NCBI GenBank assembly: GCA_963734295.1
Contig: CAVTGS010000014.1
Location: 1-64,000, forward strand
Source: JAEUMW01 sp963734295
GTDB taxonomy: Bacteria > Pseudomonadota > Gammaproteobacteria > Burkholderiales > JAEUMW01
Length of the DNA: 64,000 bases
Reading direction: 5' to 3'
The notes beneath the pieces were generated by a model, which had not been told where the DNA came from, did not search any database, and saw only the letters and a list, made by a program, of their open reading frames with translations. The position numbers and the translations under genes were made by a program. Below, in pieces: positions 1-7,172 of the stretch; the first letter of the stretch is position 1, and each line of letters opens with the position of its first letter.

Positions 1-248
1 AATAGACGCCGGATTTACAAAATGCACCCTAATGCCGCAGATGGAGGACTTCACGGTCACGTGCCCGCTCGTCCCGAATGCATCACGCCTCACATCCGGT
101 TTTTGTTCATCGCCCCGCAGCTTTGGATTGGACTTCCTTCAGACCCCGCCTCACGGCGACGCCCTTGCCCTTCTCCTTCCCTTCGGCTCTGCACAACCTG
201 GCTATCGGACTTTCACCGACGAAGTAACGCGCCATGCCCGGCGCACAC
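1..248 (-). mobile_element. 5' part of a probable group II intron (IIC-attC type), cut by window edge
   Basis: On the minus strand the sequence starting at 248 reads GTGTGCGCCGGGCATGG, the GUGYG-type start of bacterial group II introns. It is followed by a small hairpin around GGTGAAAGTCC and a structured, gene-free stretch, as expected of intron domain I. It begins a few bases after the stem-loop of an attC site, and class C introns of the attC group insert next to such stem-loops. No reverse transcriptase is visible because the window ends. The motif and location are seen; the class is inferred from memory of the family. Confidence 0.5.
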
Positions 249-302
249 GACCGAGTTCAGCGGCGCCGCTTGCGGCGCGTCCGCTGCAACGACTGGTTGG
301 GC
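249..302 (-). repeat. attC site of the hicBA cassette, interrupted by the intron
   Basis: Read on the minus strand the site starts with GCCCAAC (302-296), matching the RYYYAAC core, 3 bases after the hicA stop. It continues into a long imperfect stem whose inner boxes closely resemble those of the classical aadA-type attC (GCAGCGGACG pairing with CGCTGAACTC). The second core (GTTRRRY) is missing where the intron-like sequence begins at 248. Confidence 0.65.
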
Positions 303-305
303 GAC

Positions 306-491
306 TCACACCTCGGGAATCTCGAGGTCTTTGCAGATCTTCCGGGCGAGATAGTCATTGATCTCGCGATGCCGTGGAACTGTAGAAGCCTTGCGGGTTG
401 CTCGATTGACGTAAACGCAGTGCCGACCGCCCTCGCGCAAGAGAGCACAACCGTGACGCTCAAGATGCCGAAGAAGATCGAGGCGTTTCAT
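306..491 (-). CDS. hicA: HicA-family mRNA interferase toxin
   Basis: A 61-residue protein with the HicA fold pattern: N-terminal helix (KRLDLLRHLERHG), then GGRH, whose His24 corresponds to the catalytic histidine of HicA RNases, then a strand and the pro-rich PRHREI turn. HicA cleaves mRNA and tmRNA when not held by HicB. The start overlaps the hicB stop by 4 bases (ATGA), so toxin is made only behind antitoxin. The stop is 3 bases from the attC core, making hicBA the cargo of one cassette. Confidence 0.9.
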   Translation of the reverse strand: MKRLDLLRHLERHGCALLREGGRHCVYVNRATRKASTVPRHREINDYLARKICKDLEIPEV

Positions 492-706
492 TCATCCGCG
501 AGGACGAGGGGCTCGCGGATGACATCTTGGCCCAGGATCGACTCTTCCGAGAGAGCTCGATTGGCCTCGAGGATCAGCTCGACGGCCTCGGCAAGGCTGG
601 CCCGGGCTTCTTCCAAGGTGGGGGCCTGGGTGTTGGCCCCGGGAAGCTCTTCCACAAACCCGACGTAGCCCTCGGGGACCTGCTTGAATACGGCGGTGAG
701 TTGCAT
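488..706 (-). CDS. hicB: HicB-family antitoxin
   Basis: 72 residues beginning MQLTAVFKQVPEGYVGFVEE, the degenerate RNase-H-like fold of HicB, with the conserved GANTQAPTLEEA loop and a helical C-terminus. It binds and neutralises HicA. There is no separate DNA-binding domain, as in the short HicB class. The start at 706 was chosen because the longer frame upstream is low-quality and runs into the preceding attC. It is first in the pair, in the usual antitoxin-second-to-none order hicB-hicA seen in many cassettes. Confidence 0.88.
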   Translation of the reverse strand: MQLTAVFKQVPEGYVGFVEELPGANTQAPTLEEARASLAEAVELILEANRALSEESILGQDVIREPLVLADE

Positions 707-761
707 TTGGACCCCTCCGCACTTGGAAACCTGAAGTATATCGAGCCCTCGCGATGCTGCC

Positions 762-816
762 GCCCAACGATCAAGGTCACCGGGCGGGCGGAGATGACCT
801 AGCAATTCAAAGCCGG
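762..816 (-). repeat. Degenerate attC site after the DUF2442 gene
   Basis: One good core, GTTGGGC on the minus strand (768-762), and an inner stem AGGTCA/TGACCT (774-779 with 795-800 approximately). The other core next to the DUF2442 stop is poor (GCTTTGA). It separates the DUF4160/DUF2442 cassette from the hicBA cassette. Confidence 0.4.
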
Positions 817-1080
817 CTCGTTCGCCCGCTCCGGTGGACCGCCTTGTTGGGCGGCTTGGTAGAGAAACTCGGGCGCGAGGTCTGCGCCGTTTGGCCAAGT
901 GACAGTTTCGAGGTCCGGATCGACAGATGCCCGGGCGAAGAACTCGGCATCCTTCAGCGGTTCGAACATCGGCCCCCACAGCTCGTTGGCAAGGTCAACC
1001 GTCCCAGCCATTCCGTCGTGGAACCGAAGCCACAGGCGGTAGCCGTCGAGCGGCTTGACTTCAACAACTCTAGGGATCAT
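799..1080 (-). CDS. DUF2442 family protein (probable antitoxin-like partner)
   Basis: 93 residues starting MIPRVVEVKPLDGYRLWLRF with the DUF2442 pattern: short strands, then DGMAGTVDL, LWGPMFEPLKD, and WPNGADLAPEFLY near the end. Members are small proteins of unknown activity usually encoded next to a DUF4160 protein, as here (5 bases downstream of it). The pair behaves in genome neighbourhoods like a toxin-antitoxin module, but the biochemical role is not established. The start at 1080 is preferred over a longer frame because it begins at the domain start and lies just behind the upstream gene. Confidence 0.85.
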   Translation of the reverse strand: MIPRVVEVKPLDGYRLWLRFHDGMAGTVDLANELWGPMFEPLKDAEFFARASVDPDLETVTWPNGADLAPEFLYQAAQQGGPPERANEPALNC

Positions 1081-1085
1081 GCGTG

Positions 1086-1346
1086 CTACTCCAGAGGTTC
1101 GATGCGATTGAGTGGCTGGCGGGCCTGCGCGCGCTGCCAGTCGTCGAAGAGTTCGGATTGATGAAGGATGCGCCACTCTTCGACGAGGCGCAGGGCGCGC
1201 TGCGACAACGAGCCCTCAAGGATCTCGCCGTTATCGATTCGGATGGAAGCCTGGCCGCCGCCGTACTTCGCATGAAAGTGAGGGGGCGCGTGGTCGTTAT
1301 AGTACATGGCGACGATGATTCCGAAAAACCGGCTGAGCTCTGGCAC
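1086..1346 (-). CDS. DUF4160 family protein (probable toxin-like partner)
   Basis: 86 residues, full DUF4160 length. Starts MPELSRFFGIIVAMYYNDH and carries the family hallmark HAPPHFHAKYGG, then EGSLSQRALRLVEEW. Function unknown; the family is recurrently paired with DUF2442, whose gene follows 5 bases downstream on the same strand. The pair appears to form a single two-gene cassette bounded by the attC at 1400-1481 and the degenerate site at 762-816. Confidence 0.85.
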   Translation of the reverse strand: MPELSRFFGIIVAMYYNDHAPPHFHAKYGGGQASIRIDNGEILEGSLSQRALRLVEEWRILHQSELFDDWQRAQARQPLNRIEPLE

Positions 1347-1399
1347 TCACCTCTCCCGTTGCGCGATCGAGCGCATTATCGCTCGGGGCGAGACGGGGC

Positions 1400-1481
1400 A
1401 CCGAACGAATAGCGTCTATCCGCCGACGGGCAAGCGTGGGGGGAGCGCGCGGTGTGATTCGGCGGATAAACCTGGTTGGAC
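1400..1481 (-). repeat. attC site upstream of the DUF4160/DUF2442 cassette
   Basis: Core GTCCAAC on the minus strand (1481-1475) and a one-mismatch core GTTCGGT (1406-1400). A perfect 10-base inverted repeat TATCCGCCGA / TCGGCGGATA (1417-1426 and 1459-1468) forms the inner stem. Size (82 bases) and layout fit an attC. Confidence 0.6.
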
Positions 1482-2330
1482 TCAACCGCCCCGCAGGCGG
1501 TGGCTATGGGGATTGTAAGACTGCGCACGTCGAACTCAATCGAATAGCATGGCGCGAACGGAGGCAGCGACGCTCTCCGATGCGCGTCAACGGTGGCGGC
1601 GCGCCAGTCCGGCGACGCCGGGACGGTGAGCGCCGCATCGGTAGGTGGAGAGGCCATCGCGCGGGACGAGCGAGGGCGCGAACGCAGGGCCGTCCGGTGG
1701 ATGCGCCACAAAAGGGGCGTCATCAACCGTCACGGCCGTCCCCGCGGATCGGGCAGGCGACGTTGGGGTCGGATCGCCGCGACCCCACGAGGACTGGCCT
1801 CTGATGCAGTGCGGGTGGCGCGCGGCAAGCAGTTCTTCGGTTGCGGATGCGCTTGAATCCGGTGGGCCGTCAGTGCAGCAGGAAACGTCCTTCGCCAGAT
1901 AGCCCCAGTACGTCCTTCTTCGATCTGTGGACCTGACGTCCGTGGCACGCACATGCCACACGTCGCAAGCGACATGACGTGATGTCGCCGCGGTTAGCAC
2001 GTGCGAGTGCTTGGTCATCCAGCCATGAGCGTGATTGATAGACGATGGCCGGATCGACGAAGGGGTCGCGCAAAGACTCGAAGTCCGCGTCCGCGCCAAA
2101 GATTACCTGCCAGCTTTACCCCGCTGGATGATGCGCTGCCGTTGGCTGGGGAGAGTTGAGCGGGGAAGGCGGGCGATGGCGGAGGATCGAGGGCGAGGAA
2201 CGTGCAAAGGATTGGGCACATATCGTGTCTGACCCCGTTTACGGTGCACGCCCGACACGGCGTTGCGTCAGGACAATCGCCAAATAGATATCTTCTGTGG
2301 CGCCAGCGCCCAGGCTCCCCGACCGAGCTC
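1482..2330. other. Cassette-sized stretch with no recognised gene
   Basis: About 850 bases between two attC-like sites. Short open frames exist on both strands, but none has family features or a sensible start near the expected cassette 5' end. A minus-strand frame at 1870-2073 (contains RDPFVDPAIVYQSRSWLDD) looks protein-like but continues upstream only after a frame change, so it may be a broken gene. Around 2225-2240 lies GTGTCTGACCCCGTTTA, a phrase often seen at the edges of dead insertion elements (from memory). Confidence 0.4.
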
Positions 2331-2385
2331 GTCCAACAAACGGTTCAGATCGTGGCTTCGCACGATCTAACCTTATTCGTTAGGC
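2331..2385 (-). repeat. attC site, well conserved
   Basis: Minus strand: core GCCTAAC (2385-2379) and core GTTGGAC (2337-2331), both matching consensus. The inner stem GGTTAGATCGTG pairs with CACGATCTGAACC leaving one unpaired base, the extrahelical base that fixes strand choice in attC recombination. The TAA stop of the cassette gene lies inside the first core, as in classical cassettes. Confidence 0.85.
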
Positions 2386-2868
2386 CTCACCGCGCGCCCT
2401 GCGGAGAAGAACTTCCCAGCCCTCAAAGCCAACGAGGTGCTTTGGCCACAGTGCGCAATGCGTTGATTGAGGATTCTTGGGTCGCTTGCCACCCTTGTAC
2501 TGTTTGAGGAGCAGTTCCTGGAGTTCGGAAAGAAGGAGGGTGTAGATGACATCCTTGCCAGCCTCTTTGAGAAGAACCAGAACACAAACAATTGTGCGAT
2601 CCAGATCCTCACGAGGTCCGAGCACGGTTTGCAAGTCGTCTTCGATCTCGATTCTGAGGAAGGACGCGGCGTTGAACTGCCATGACGGGCCGTTGATTGC
2701 CTTCACTTGCACCGGAAAGGCGCGACCATCTTGAGTTGACGCAAGCAGGTCGAAGTGGGGCACGTTGCCCGCGAACGGCGTGGCGATGATGTCTTTGCGT
2801 CCAAGCTCGGACGCTACGAAGTGCTCGCCAATCTGGCGCGTGAGTTGTGTGCTGCGGCCGGATGCCAT
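2380..2868 (-). CDS. Cassette-encoded PD-(D/E)XK-like protein of unknown function
   Basis: 162 residues. Near the N-terminus an active-site-like series is visible: RQIGEHFVASEL (Glu15), PHFDLLA (Asp40) and FPVQVKA (Gln54, Lys56). This spacing is that of PD-(D/E)XK nuclease-fold proteins, with Gln in place of the usual acidic residue. The C-terminal half is helical (LLLSELQELLLKQY). The start at 2868 was chosen because the extra upstream residues would be translated from the neighbouring attC. Ends inside the attC core. I do not recognise a named family, and nuclease activity is an inference from the motif only. Confidence 0.65.
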   Translation of the reverse strand: MASGRSTQLTRQIGEHFVASELGRKDIIATPFAGNVPHFDLLASTQDGRAFPVQVKAINGPSWQFNAASFLRIEIEDDLQTVLGPREDLDRTIVCVLVLLKEAGKDVIYTLLLSELQELLLKQYKGGKRPKNPQSTHCALWPKHLVGFEGWEVLLRRARGEA

Positions 2869-2883
2869 GGATTCGTTCGTGAG

Positions 2884-2979
2884 GCCTAACGCCGGCAATG
2901 ACCGGGCGCCGGCGCGCGAAGCGCGACGGGTACCCAAGAGCAACGCTCTTGGGCGCTCAGGTCGATTGCCTTGTTGGGC
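2884..2979 (-). repeat. attC site, well conserved
   Basis: Minus strand: core GCCCAAC (2979-2973) and core GTTAGGC (2890-2884), both matching consensus. The inner boxes GGCAATCGACC and GGTCATTGCC pair with one unpaired base. The 96-base site starts 6 bases after the stop of the upstream cassette gene. Confidence 0.85.
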
Positions 2980-2985
2980 AGCATG

Positions 2986-3546
2986 TCACCACACCTCAAG
3001 TTTTCGGTGAAGCACAGTGTACCGATCGCGGTCACGCTTTCGACTCTCGTAGAGTATTTTCTCCAGAGTTCTGGATGCCTGAACTTCAGCGCGCAACACC
3101 TTGACGAATGAGGATAGCTCAGCCTCGCTTGGCAGGAATCCACGAAAAGAGATCATGAAGTCAAACTGAGCCCCATGGCGGTACAGACGACCAGGGAGCG
3201 GAGAGCGAGCGCGTTTCCCAAGCATCACGCCGTATCGAAGGTAGGGATGCACGGCTCGGTGAGCCGCTGCCTTGGCGCTATAAGTGATGGCATCGTGAGT
3301 GGTGACTGAAGCGACCTTCGCTTCCACGACGACTCGCGGACGCCAAGTGTTATCAGGAGCAACCTCAACGACCGCGAGGTCTGTTTGAAACCCAGTTGCC
3401 CTCGGCACAGGATGCTCACCGTATGAGGTGATTTCATATCCATATGCGAGTCTCAAGCCGGTCCTGATCTCAAGGGGCTCACGGCGACGCGGCAAAGCCG
3501 ACCGAAGCCGCTTTGCCATTACTTCGACCCACTCACTTTCGGTCAC
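2986..3546 (-). CDS. Cassette-encoded PD-(D/E)XK-like protein of unknown function
   Basis: 186 residues if it starts at the GTG at 3546, which has AGGTGAG six bases upstream; an in-frame TTG at 3570 or ATG at 3519 are alternatives. The middle shows GFQTDLAVVEV (Asp56) and RVVVEAKVAS (Glu75, Lys77), the D-(x)n-E-x-K signature of the PD-(D/E)XK fold. The C-terminus ends with a charged helix (ILYESRKRDRDRY). No relative is recognised. It is the most upstream gene of the cassette array; a promoter for the array may lie in the AT-richer stretch at about 3590-3700. Confidence 0.6.
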   Translation of the reverse strand: MTESEWVEVMAKRLRSALPRRREPLEIRTGLRLAYGYEITSYGEHPVPRATGFQTDLAVVEVAPDNTWRPRVVVEAKVASVTTHDAITYSAKAAAHRAVHPYLRYGVMLGKRARSPLPGRLYRHGAQFDFMISFRGFLPSEAELSSFVKVLRAEVQASRTLEKILYESRKRDRDRYTVLHRKLEVW

Positions 3547-3583
3547 GGCAATCTCACCTATGCTGCCCAACTCAAAGTAGGGC

Positions 3584-3623
3584 CCCTAACAATGTCGCCT
3601 TACAAAGCGACAAAGCGCTGGGT
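3584..3623 (-). repeat. Possible degenerate attC (or attI-side) palindrome
   Basis: GTCGC/GCGAC inner stem (3594-3598 with 3607-3611) flanked by near-core sequences CCCTAAC and GCTGGGT, each one mismatch from consensus. Short for an attC. A consensus-like GTTGGGC on the minus strand (3571-3565) lies just inside. It marks the right end of the array. Confidence 0.3.
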
Positions 3624-3794
3624 ATGCGCCTAGTCATCGAGCTTCCCTGTCTTTCGATTCAAGTGCTTGACTCGATTTTAGGGCACCCTATATGAAAACC
3701 GCAAACCCACCTTGCCGGGCTTGCGTCATGGTCCAGAAGAAGTCGCGCAGGCTCGTTAACCAAGTACCCGCCCAGATCCGTCGAGGACGCGCGC

Positions 3795-4789
3795 TCACCG
3801 CGCCGCGTCCCCCATCCGGTAGTCCCGCGTCAACTCGTCCAGGCGCTGCTTCAGCTCCGGCCGAGCACGAAGTCGACCGCAGCCACACTCGCGGCGAGCT
3901 GCTCGGGGCGGCTCGCGCCGACGATGGGGGATGTGACCAGCAGGATTCGCGAGCACCCAGGCGACCGCCAGCGTTACCAGCGATACCCCGCTGTCCTTCG
4001 CAAGTTCAGCCAGCGCGCTCACGGTCTGCGAACTCGCGCTCGTGCCAATAGCGGTCCTGATAGATCGACGTGGCGGTCCCAAGCGTGAACCGCGAGCCCT
4101 CTGGCGGCGGACGCGAGCGATCGTGCTTGCCGCTCAGCATGCCGCCAGCGATTGGATTGTAGGGAATGCACGCCCAATCCTTCCTCGAGGCATAGCGGCA
4201 GCAGCTCGCGCTCGATCTGGCGAAAGAGCAGGTTGTAGCGCGGCTGCACCGTCGCGAAGCGGGCGAGTCCGCGCGCCTCGCTCTTCCCGAGGGCGCGCGC
4301 AACCTGCCAGGCCAGGAAGTTGGAGCAGCCGACGTAGCGTGCCCTGCCGCTGCGCACGACGATGTCGAGCGCCTCGAGCGATTCCTCGATCGGCGTCGCG
4401 GCGTCGTAGTGGTGAATCTGATAGAGGTCGACGTAGTCCGTGCCGAGGCGCTTCAGCGACCGGTCGATCGCCCAGAGGATGTGCTTGCGCGACGCGCCCT
4501 GTTGCCACTCCGCCGGGCCGACCTTGTTCGCGCACTTGGTCGCGATGATGAACTGATCGCGCCTGCCCTGCAGCCAGCGACCGATGATCTCCTCGGTGCG
4601 GCCGACGGTCTCGAGCGTGCCGCCGAGGGGATAGACATCGGCGGTGTCGATGAAGGTGATGCCGGCCTCGGCCGCGGCGTCGAGAATCGCGCGCGAGGTC
4701 GTCTCGTCGCATTGCAGGCCGAAGGTCATGGTGCCGAGGCAAAGCCGCGAAACTTTGAGACCGGCGCGGCCTAACTGTACGTGTTGCAT
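3795..4789 (-). CDS. Aldo/keto reductase, frame-broken
   Basis: NADPH-dependent aldo/keto reductase of the AKR TIM-barrel superfamily (YajO/Tas-like), reducing carbonyls in the cytoplasm. Starts at 4789 behind AGGAGG with MQHVQLGRAGLKVSRLCLGT. Catalytic Asp and Tyr are in FIDTADVYPLGG, Lys in IATKCANK and His in YQIHHYD. The frame is broken near 4175 (continues as IPYNPIAGGMLSGK), 4015 (continues as VSALAELAKDSGVSL), 3940 and 3857; the C-terminus is LDELTRDYRMGDAAR. All pieces remain conserved, so sequence errors are as likely as decay. It lies 32 bases downstream of hipA. A diverged copy of its 5' part occurs at 8082-8275. Confidence 0.8.
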
Positions 4790-4821
4790 TCGAATCCTCC
4801 TGCTCGTCGCTGAGGGCTGAG

Positions 4822-6034
4822 TCAAAGTCCGTTACGCACGTCGGCGACCCCGGCCTGCCATTGCTCGCGCATCGCGCCGATCAGCTCCGAGACCTCCGGG
4901 TTGCGGATCGCATACTGCTCGGCCTCGGCCGATTCCGCATCGACCGCGCGGGCCAACGCGTCGACGATCTCCACGGCGGCGGCCCGTTCGAGGGCGCAGT
5001 GCGCCTGGGCAAACCGGGTCCAGGTCCCCTTCTTCAAGGCCCACGAGCGGCGTCCACCCAGCGTGAGGGCCGGTACGTCGTTGCCGCAGCATCGGATAGG
5101 CTGTAGTGGTGACGACGTCGTAGAGCGGACCGAGGCGAGCGTCGGCGGCCGACGAATAGAGCAGACCGAAGTTCTTGAGATGCGCATCTCCGTTTCGCAG
5201 CATCCAGCACAGCACGATCCGGCGGAACATCTCGCGCCGCGTCCCGACCCGTTCGCCGGCAGGGACGAACGTGGCGGCCGATTTCACCACCCGTTCGTAG
5301 GTCGACTCGTATTTCTGCGCCGTGCCGAGGCCCTGGAGCACCGCGAAGTCCTCGAAACCGAGCGGTCCCGCAGGCGTCCGGTCGAAGCGCACGAGTCTTA
5401 GCACGCGGCGGTCTTGGGAGAGCTCGAACGTCGGCACTTCGATGCCGGCACGCTGCGCGACACGGAGGCAAAACCACTCGTTCAGGGCCAGGTCGGGGAA
5501 GTCGTCGTTGCCGGTCTTGTAGATTCCCCCGGCATCGAAAGCCGTCAGGCGGTCACCCGCCTTTTCCTTGCTCATCGAGATTGCCTTGGGCATGACGCCC
5601 GACACGCCGCGCGCGAGGTGTGCCTCGACCAGGTCGACGAACAGGCGGCGCGTGTCGGGAGCGGTCATCAGATCGGCGAAGTCGTGTGTATCGAGCGGCG
5701 CCTCGGGGGCGCTGCCCTCCGGGTACACGTTGACGCGGCCGATGAGCTCCGCTCCGGTGAACGCCAGCAGGTCGATCGGCCGACCGGCGCCAATCTTGGC
5801 CAGGCGCGACGACAGGCGGGCGAGCAGATCGCCCTCGGGCAGGCTCATCTGGAAAATCGGGTGCAGCTCGTGCCAGACATAGCTCTCGAGCCTGACCGGC
5901 ATGGTGAGCGAAACGAACCGGTCGACCGGTGCCGCATTGTCGTAGGTGAAGACGTACCGGTCGGGGCGTTCGGCCGCGAGCGCCCCGACCCGCTGCCGCG
6001 CCACGTAGACGTCGAGCCGGAGCGAGCCGGTCAT
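4822..6034 (-). CDS. hipA: HipA-family serine/threonine kinase toxin, frame-broken near the 3' end
   Basis: Kinase toxin of the HipA type; relatives phosphorylate glutamyl-tRNA synthetase or other targets to cause growth arrest. The N-terminal subdomain is MTGSLRLDVYVARQRVG. Then GIYKTGNDDFPDLALNE (ATP-binding region), LRLVRFDR, the catalytic loop CWMLRNGDAHLKNFGLLY and the metal-binding LGPLYDVV. One frame break near 5085 (after AYPMLR) moves the C-terminus (NDVPALTLGGRRSWALKK onward) to another frame, ending at 4822; restored length is about 403 residues, normal for HipA. The start overlaps the hipB stop by 4 bases. Confidence 0.85.
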
Positions 6035-6282
6035 CCGGACCTGGGCCGCAGATCGTCGAGCGTGACGGGATGGCCGGCCGGCCGGACGACGAGCTCGAGA
6101 TCGAGCGCATCGAGCACTCGCATGACCTTTTGCACGCCGAGGTCCGAGAGGGCCCCTCGCTCCAGCAGCGAAATGGATTGGCGCGACACAGCCGAGGCAC
6201 GCGCCAAGTCCGTCTGCGAAAGACGCCTTTCCTTGCGGACACGAGCGACCTCGGAACCTAGCTCGGCGAGAGTCATCGACAT
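6031..6282 (-). CDS. hipB: HipB-like XRE-family antitoxin and autorepressor
   Basis: 83 residues from MSMTLAELGSEVARVRKERR. It carries a helix-turn-helix of the Cro/CI type (LSQTDLARASAVSRQSISLLERG) and a C-terminal part DALDLELVVRPAG typical of HipB-like antitoxins. It would bind its own operator and hold HipA inactive. The start could also be the second ATG two codons later; the longer frame upstream is not domain-like. It is the first gene of the pair, translationally coupled to hipA by a 4-base overlap. Confidence 0.88.
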   Translation of the reverse strand: MSMTLAELGSEVARVRKERRLSQTDLARASAVSRQSISLLERGALSDLGVQKVMRVLDALDLELVVRPAGHPVTLDDLRPRSG

Positions 6283-6295
6283 GCTCAGGAGTAAG

Positions 6296-6314
6296 CCATG
6301 CCCATTCGGCATGG
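6296..6314. promoter_or_regulatory. Inverted repeat upstream of hipB, possible operator
   Basis: Perfect 7-base inverted repeat CCATGCC-N5-GGCATGG, 14 bases upstream of the hipB start. HipB-type repressors bind such palindromes near their own promoter. An AT-rich stretch at 6350-6395 (minus strand contains TTGACTAACATATAAGTCA) is the likely promoter area. Confidence 0.35.
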
Positions 6315-6426
6315 ACTGACCGACCATCTGGCCAGCTTTTCGAGAGCCTATCTTGCCAATGACTTATATGTTAGTCAATATGGCTAAATAATGCTACTTT
6401 GACGTGTATACGATGCATTCCGAGGC

Positions 6427-7080
6427 TCAGGCCCCCGCCAGCACCGGAAACAACTGCTTCAGTCCCTGGGCCATGGTCTCGACCGCGATGGCGGTGACGA
6501 TGAGCCCCAGCAGCCGCGTCGCGATGTTGAGTCCGGTGAGGCCGAGCCGCGCGCCGATGGGACCGGCGAGCCTGAGCGTGACCCACAGCAGCGCGCAGAC
6601 GACGGCGACGCAGCCGACGATGGCAAGGAGGTGGAGCGAGCCGCTGCCTTTCTGAACCGCGATGATGGTGGTGCTGATCGCGCCGGGCCCGGCGAGCAGC
6701 GGCACGGCGAGCGGCACGACCCCGCTGGTCTGCGCCGCCTCGAGCTCGTTCGCCTCCTGCGGACTCTGACGCACGCCACCCGTCTGCGCATTCAGCATCG
6801 CGAACGCCATCATCATCAGCACGATGCCGCCACCGACCTTGAAGGCGGCCAGGCTCGCGCCCATCAACTCGAGGAGCGCGTCGCCGAAGAAGGCCGAGCC
6901 GGCGAGCACGGTGAACACCGTCAGCACGATCACGCGCGAGAGTCGGGCGCGATAGGCCGCGCTGCGCCCCGCCGTCACGGTGAGGTAGACGGGCACGGCG
7001 AGAAACGGATCGAGCACCGCCAAGAGCGTCACGAAGAAACGCGTGTACTCGGTCCAGCCCTGCAGCGTGTGCGGATCCAT
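6427..7080 (-). CDS. MarC family (UPF0056) integral membrane protein
   Basis: 217 residues, about six transmembrane helices. Starts with the family signature region FFVTLLAVLDPFLAVPVYL; further conserved pieces are GGGIVLMMMAFAMLNA, VVPLAVPLLAGPGAISTTII and GLNIATRLLGLIVTAIAVETMAQGL, cited in parts. The family was once linked to multiple antibiotic resistance but that link was withdrawn; its transport role is unknown. It lies 92 bases downstream of terC on the same strand. Confidence 0.88.
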   Translation of the reverse strand: MDPHTLQGWTEYTRFFVTLLAVLDPFLAVPVYLTVTAGRSAAYRARLSRVIVLTVFTVLAGSAFFGDALLELMGASLAAFKVGGGIVLMMMAFAMLNAQTGGVRQSPQEANELEAAQTSGVVPLAVPLLAGPGAISTTIIAVQKGSGSLHLLAIVGCVAVVCALLWVTLRLAGPIGARLGLTGLNIATRLLGLIVTAIAVETMAQGLKQLFPVLAGA

Positions 7081-7172
7081 GAGATCGGGGCAGCGGCGTC
7101 GACGATTCCGTCGCGGTTCGCCCGATTATACTCAGGCGATACGACCACGCTGCCTGCTCAGGTCCGAGGAGC

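Larger units (their letters stand above)
249..3623 (-). mobile_element. Integron-type gene cassette array without integrase (CALIN-like)
   Basis: Five or six attC-like imperfect palindromes, all in the same orientation, separate short minus-strand genes. Two are strong (2331-2385 and 2884-2979: both core boxes plus a single unpaired base in the stem). Others keep one good box. Gene stops lie at or in the attC, as in mobile cassettes. No tyrosine recombinase of the IntI type is found anywhere in the window, so this is either a cluster of attC sites lacking an integrase or a piece of a longer integron whose integrase lies elsewhere. Contents are toxin-antitoxin-like pairs and unknown small proteins, typical of chromosomal cassettes. 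Confidence 0.7.

Noticed and set aside
1587..2099. A 170-codon minus-strand frame in the empty cassette
   Set aside because: Composition is Arg/Ser/Pro-rich noise typical of wrong-frame high-GC translation; no ribosome site or family match.
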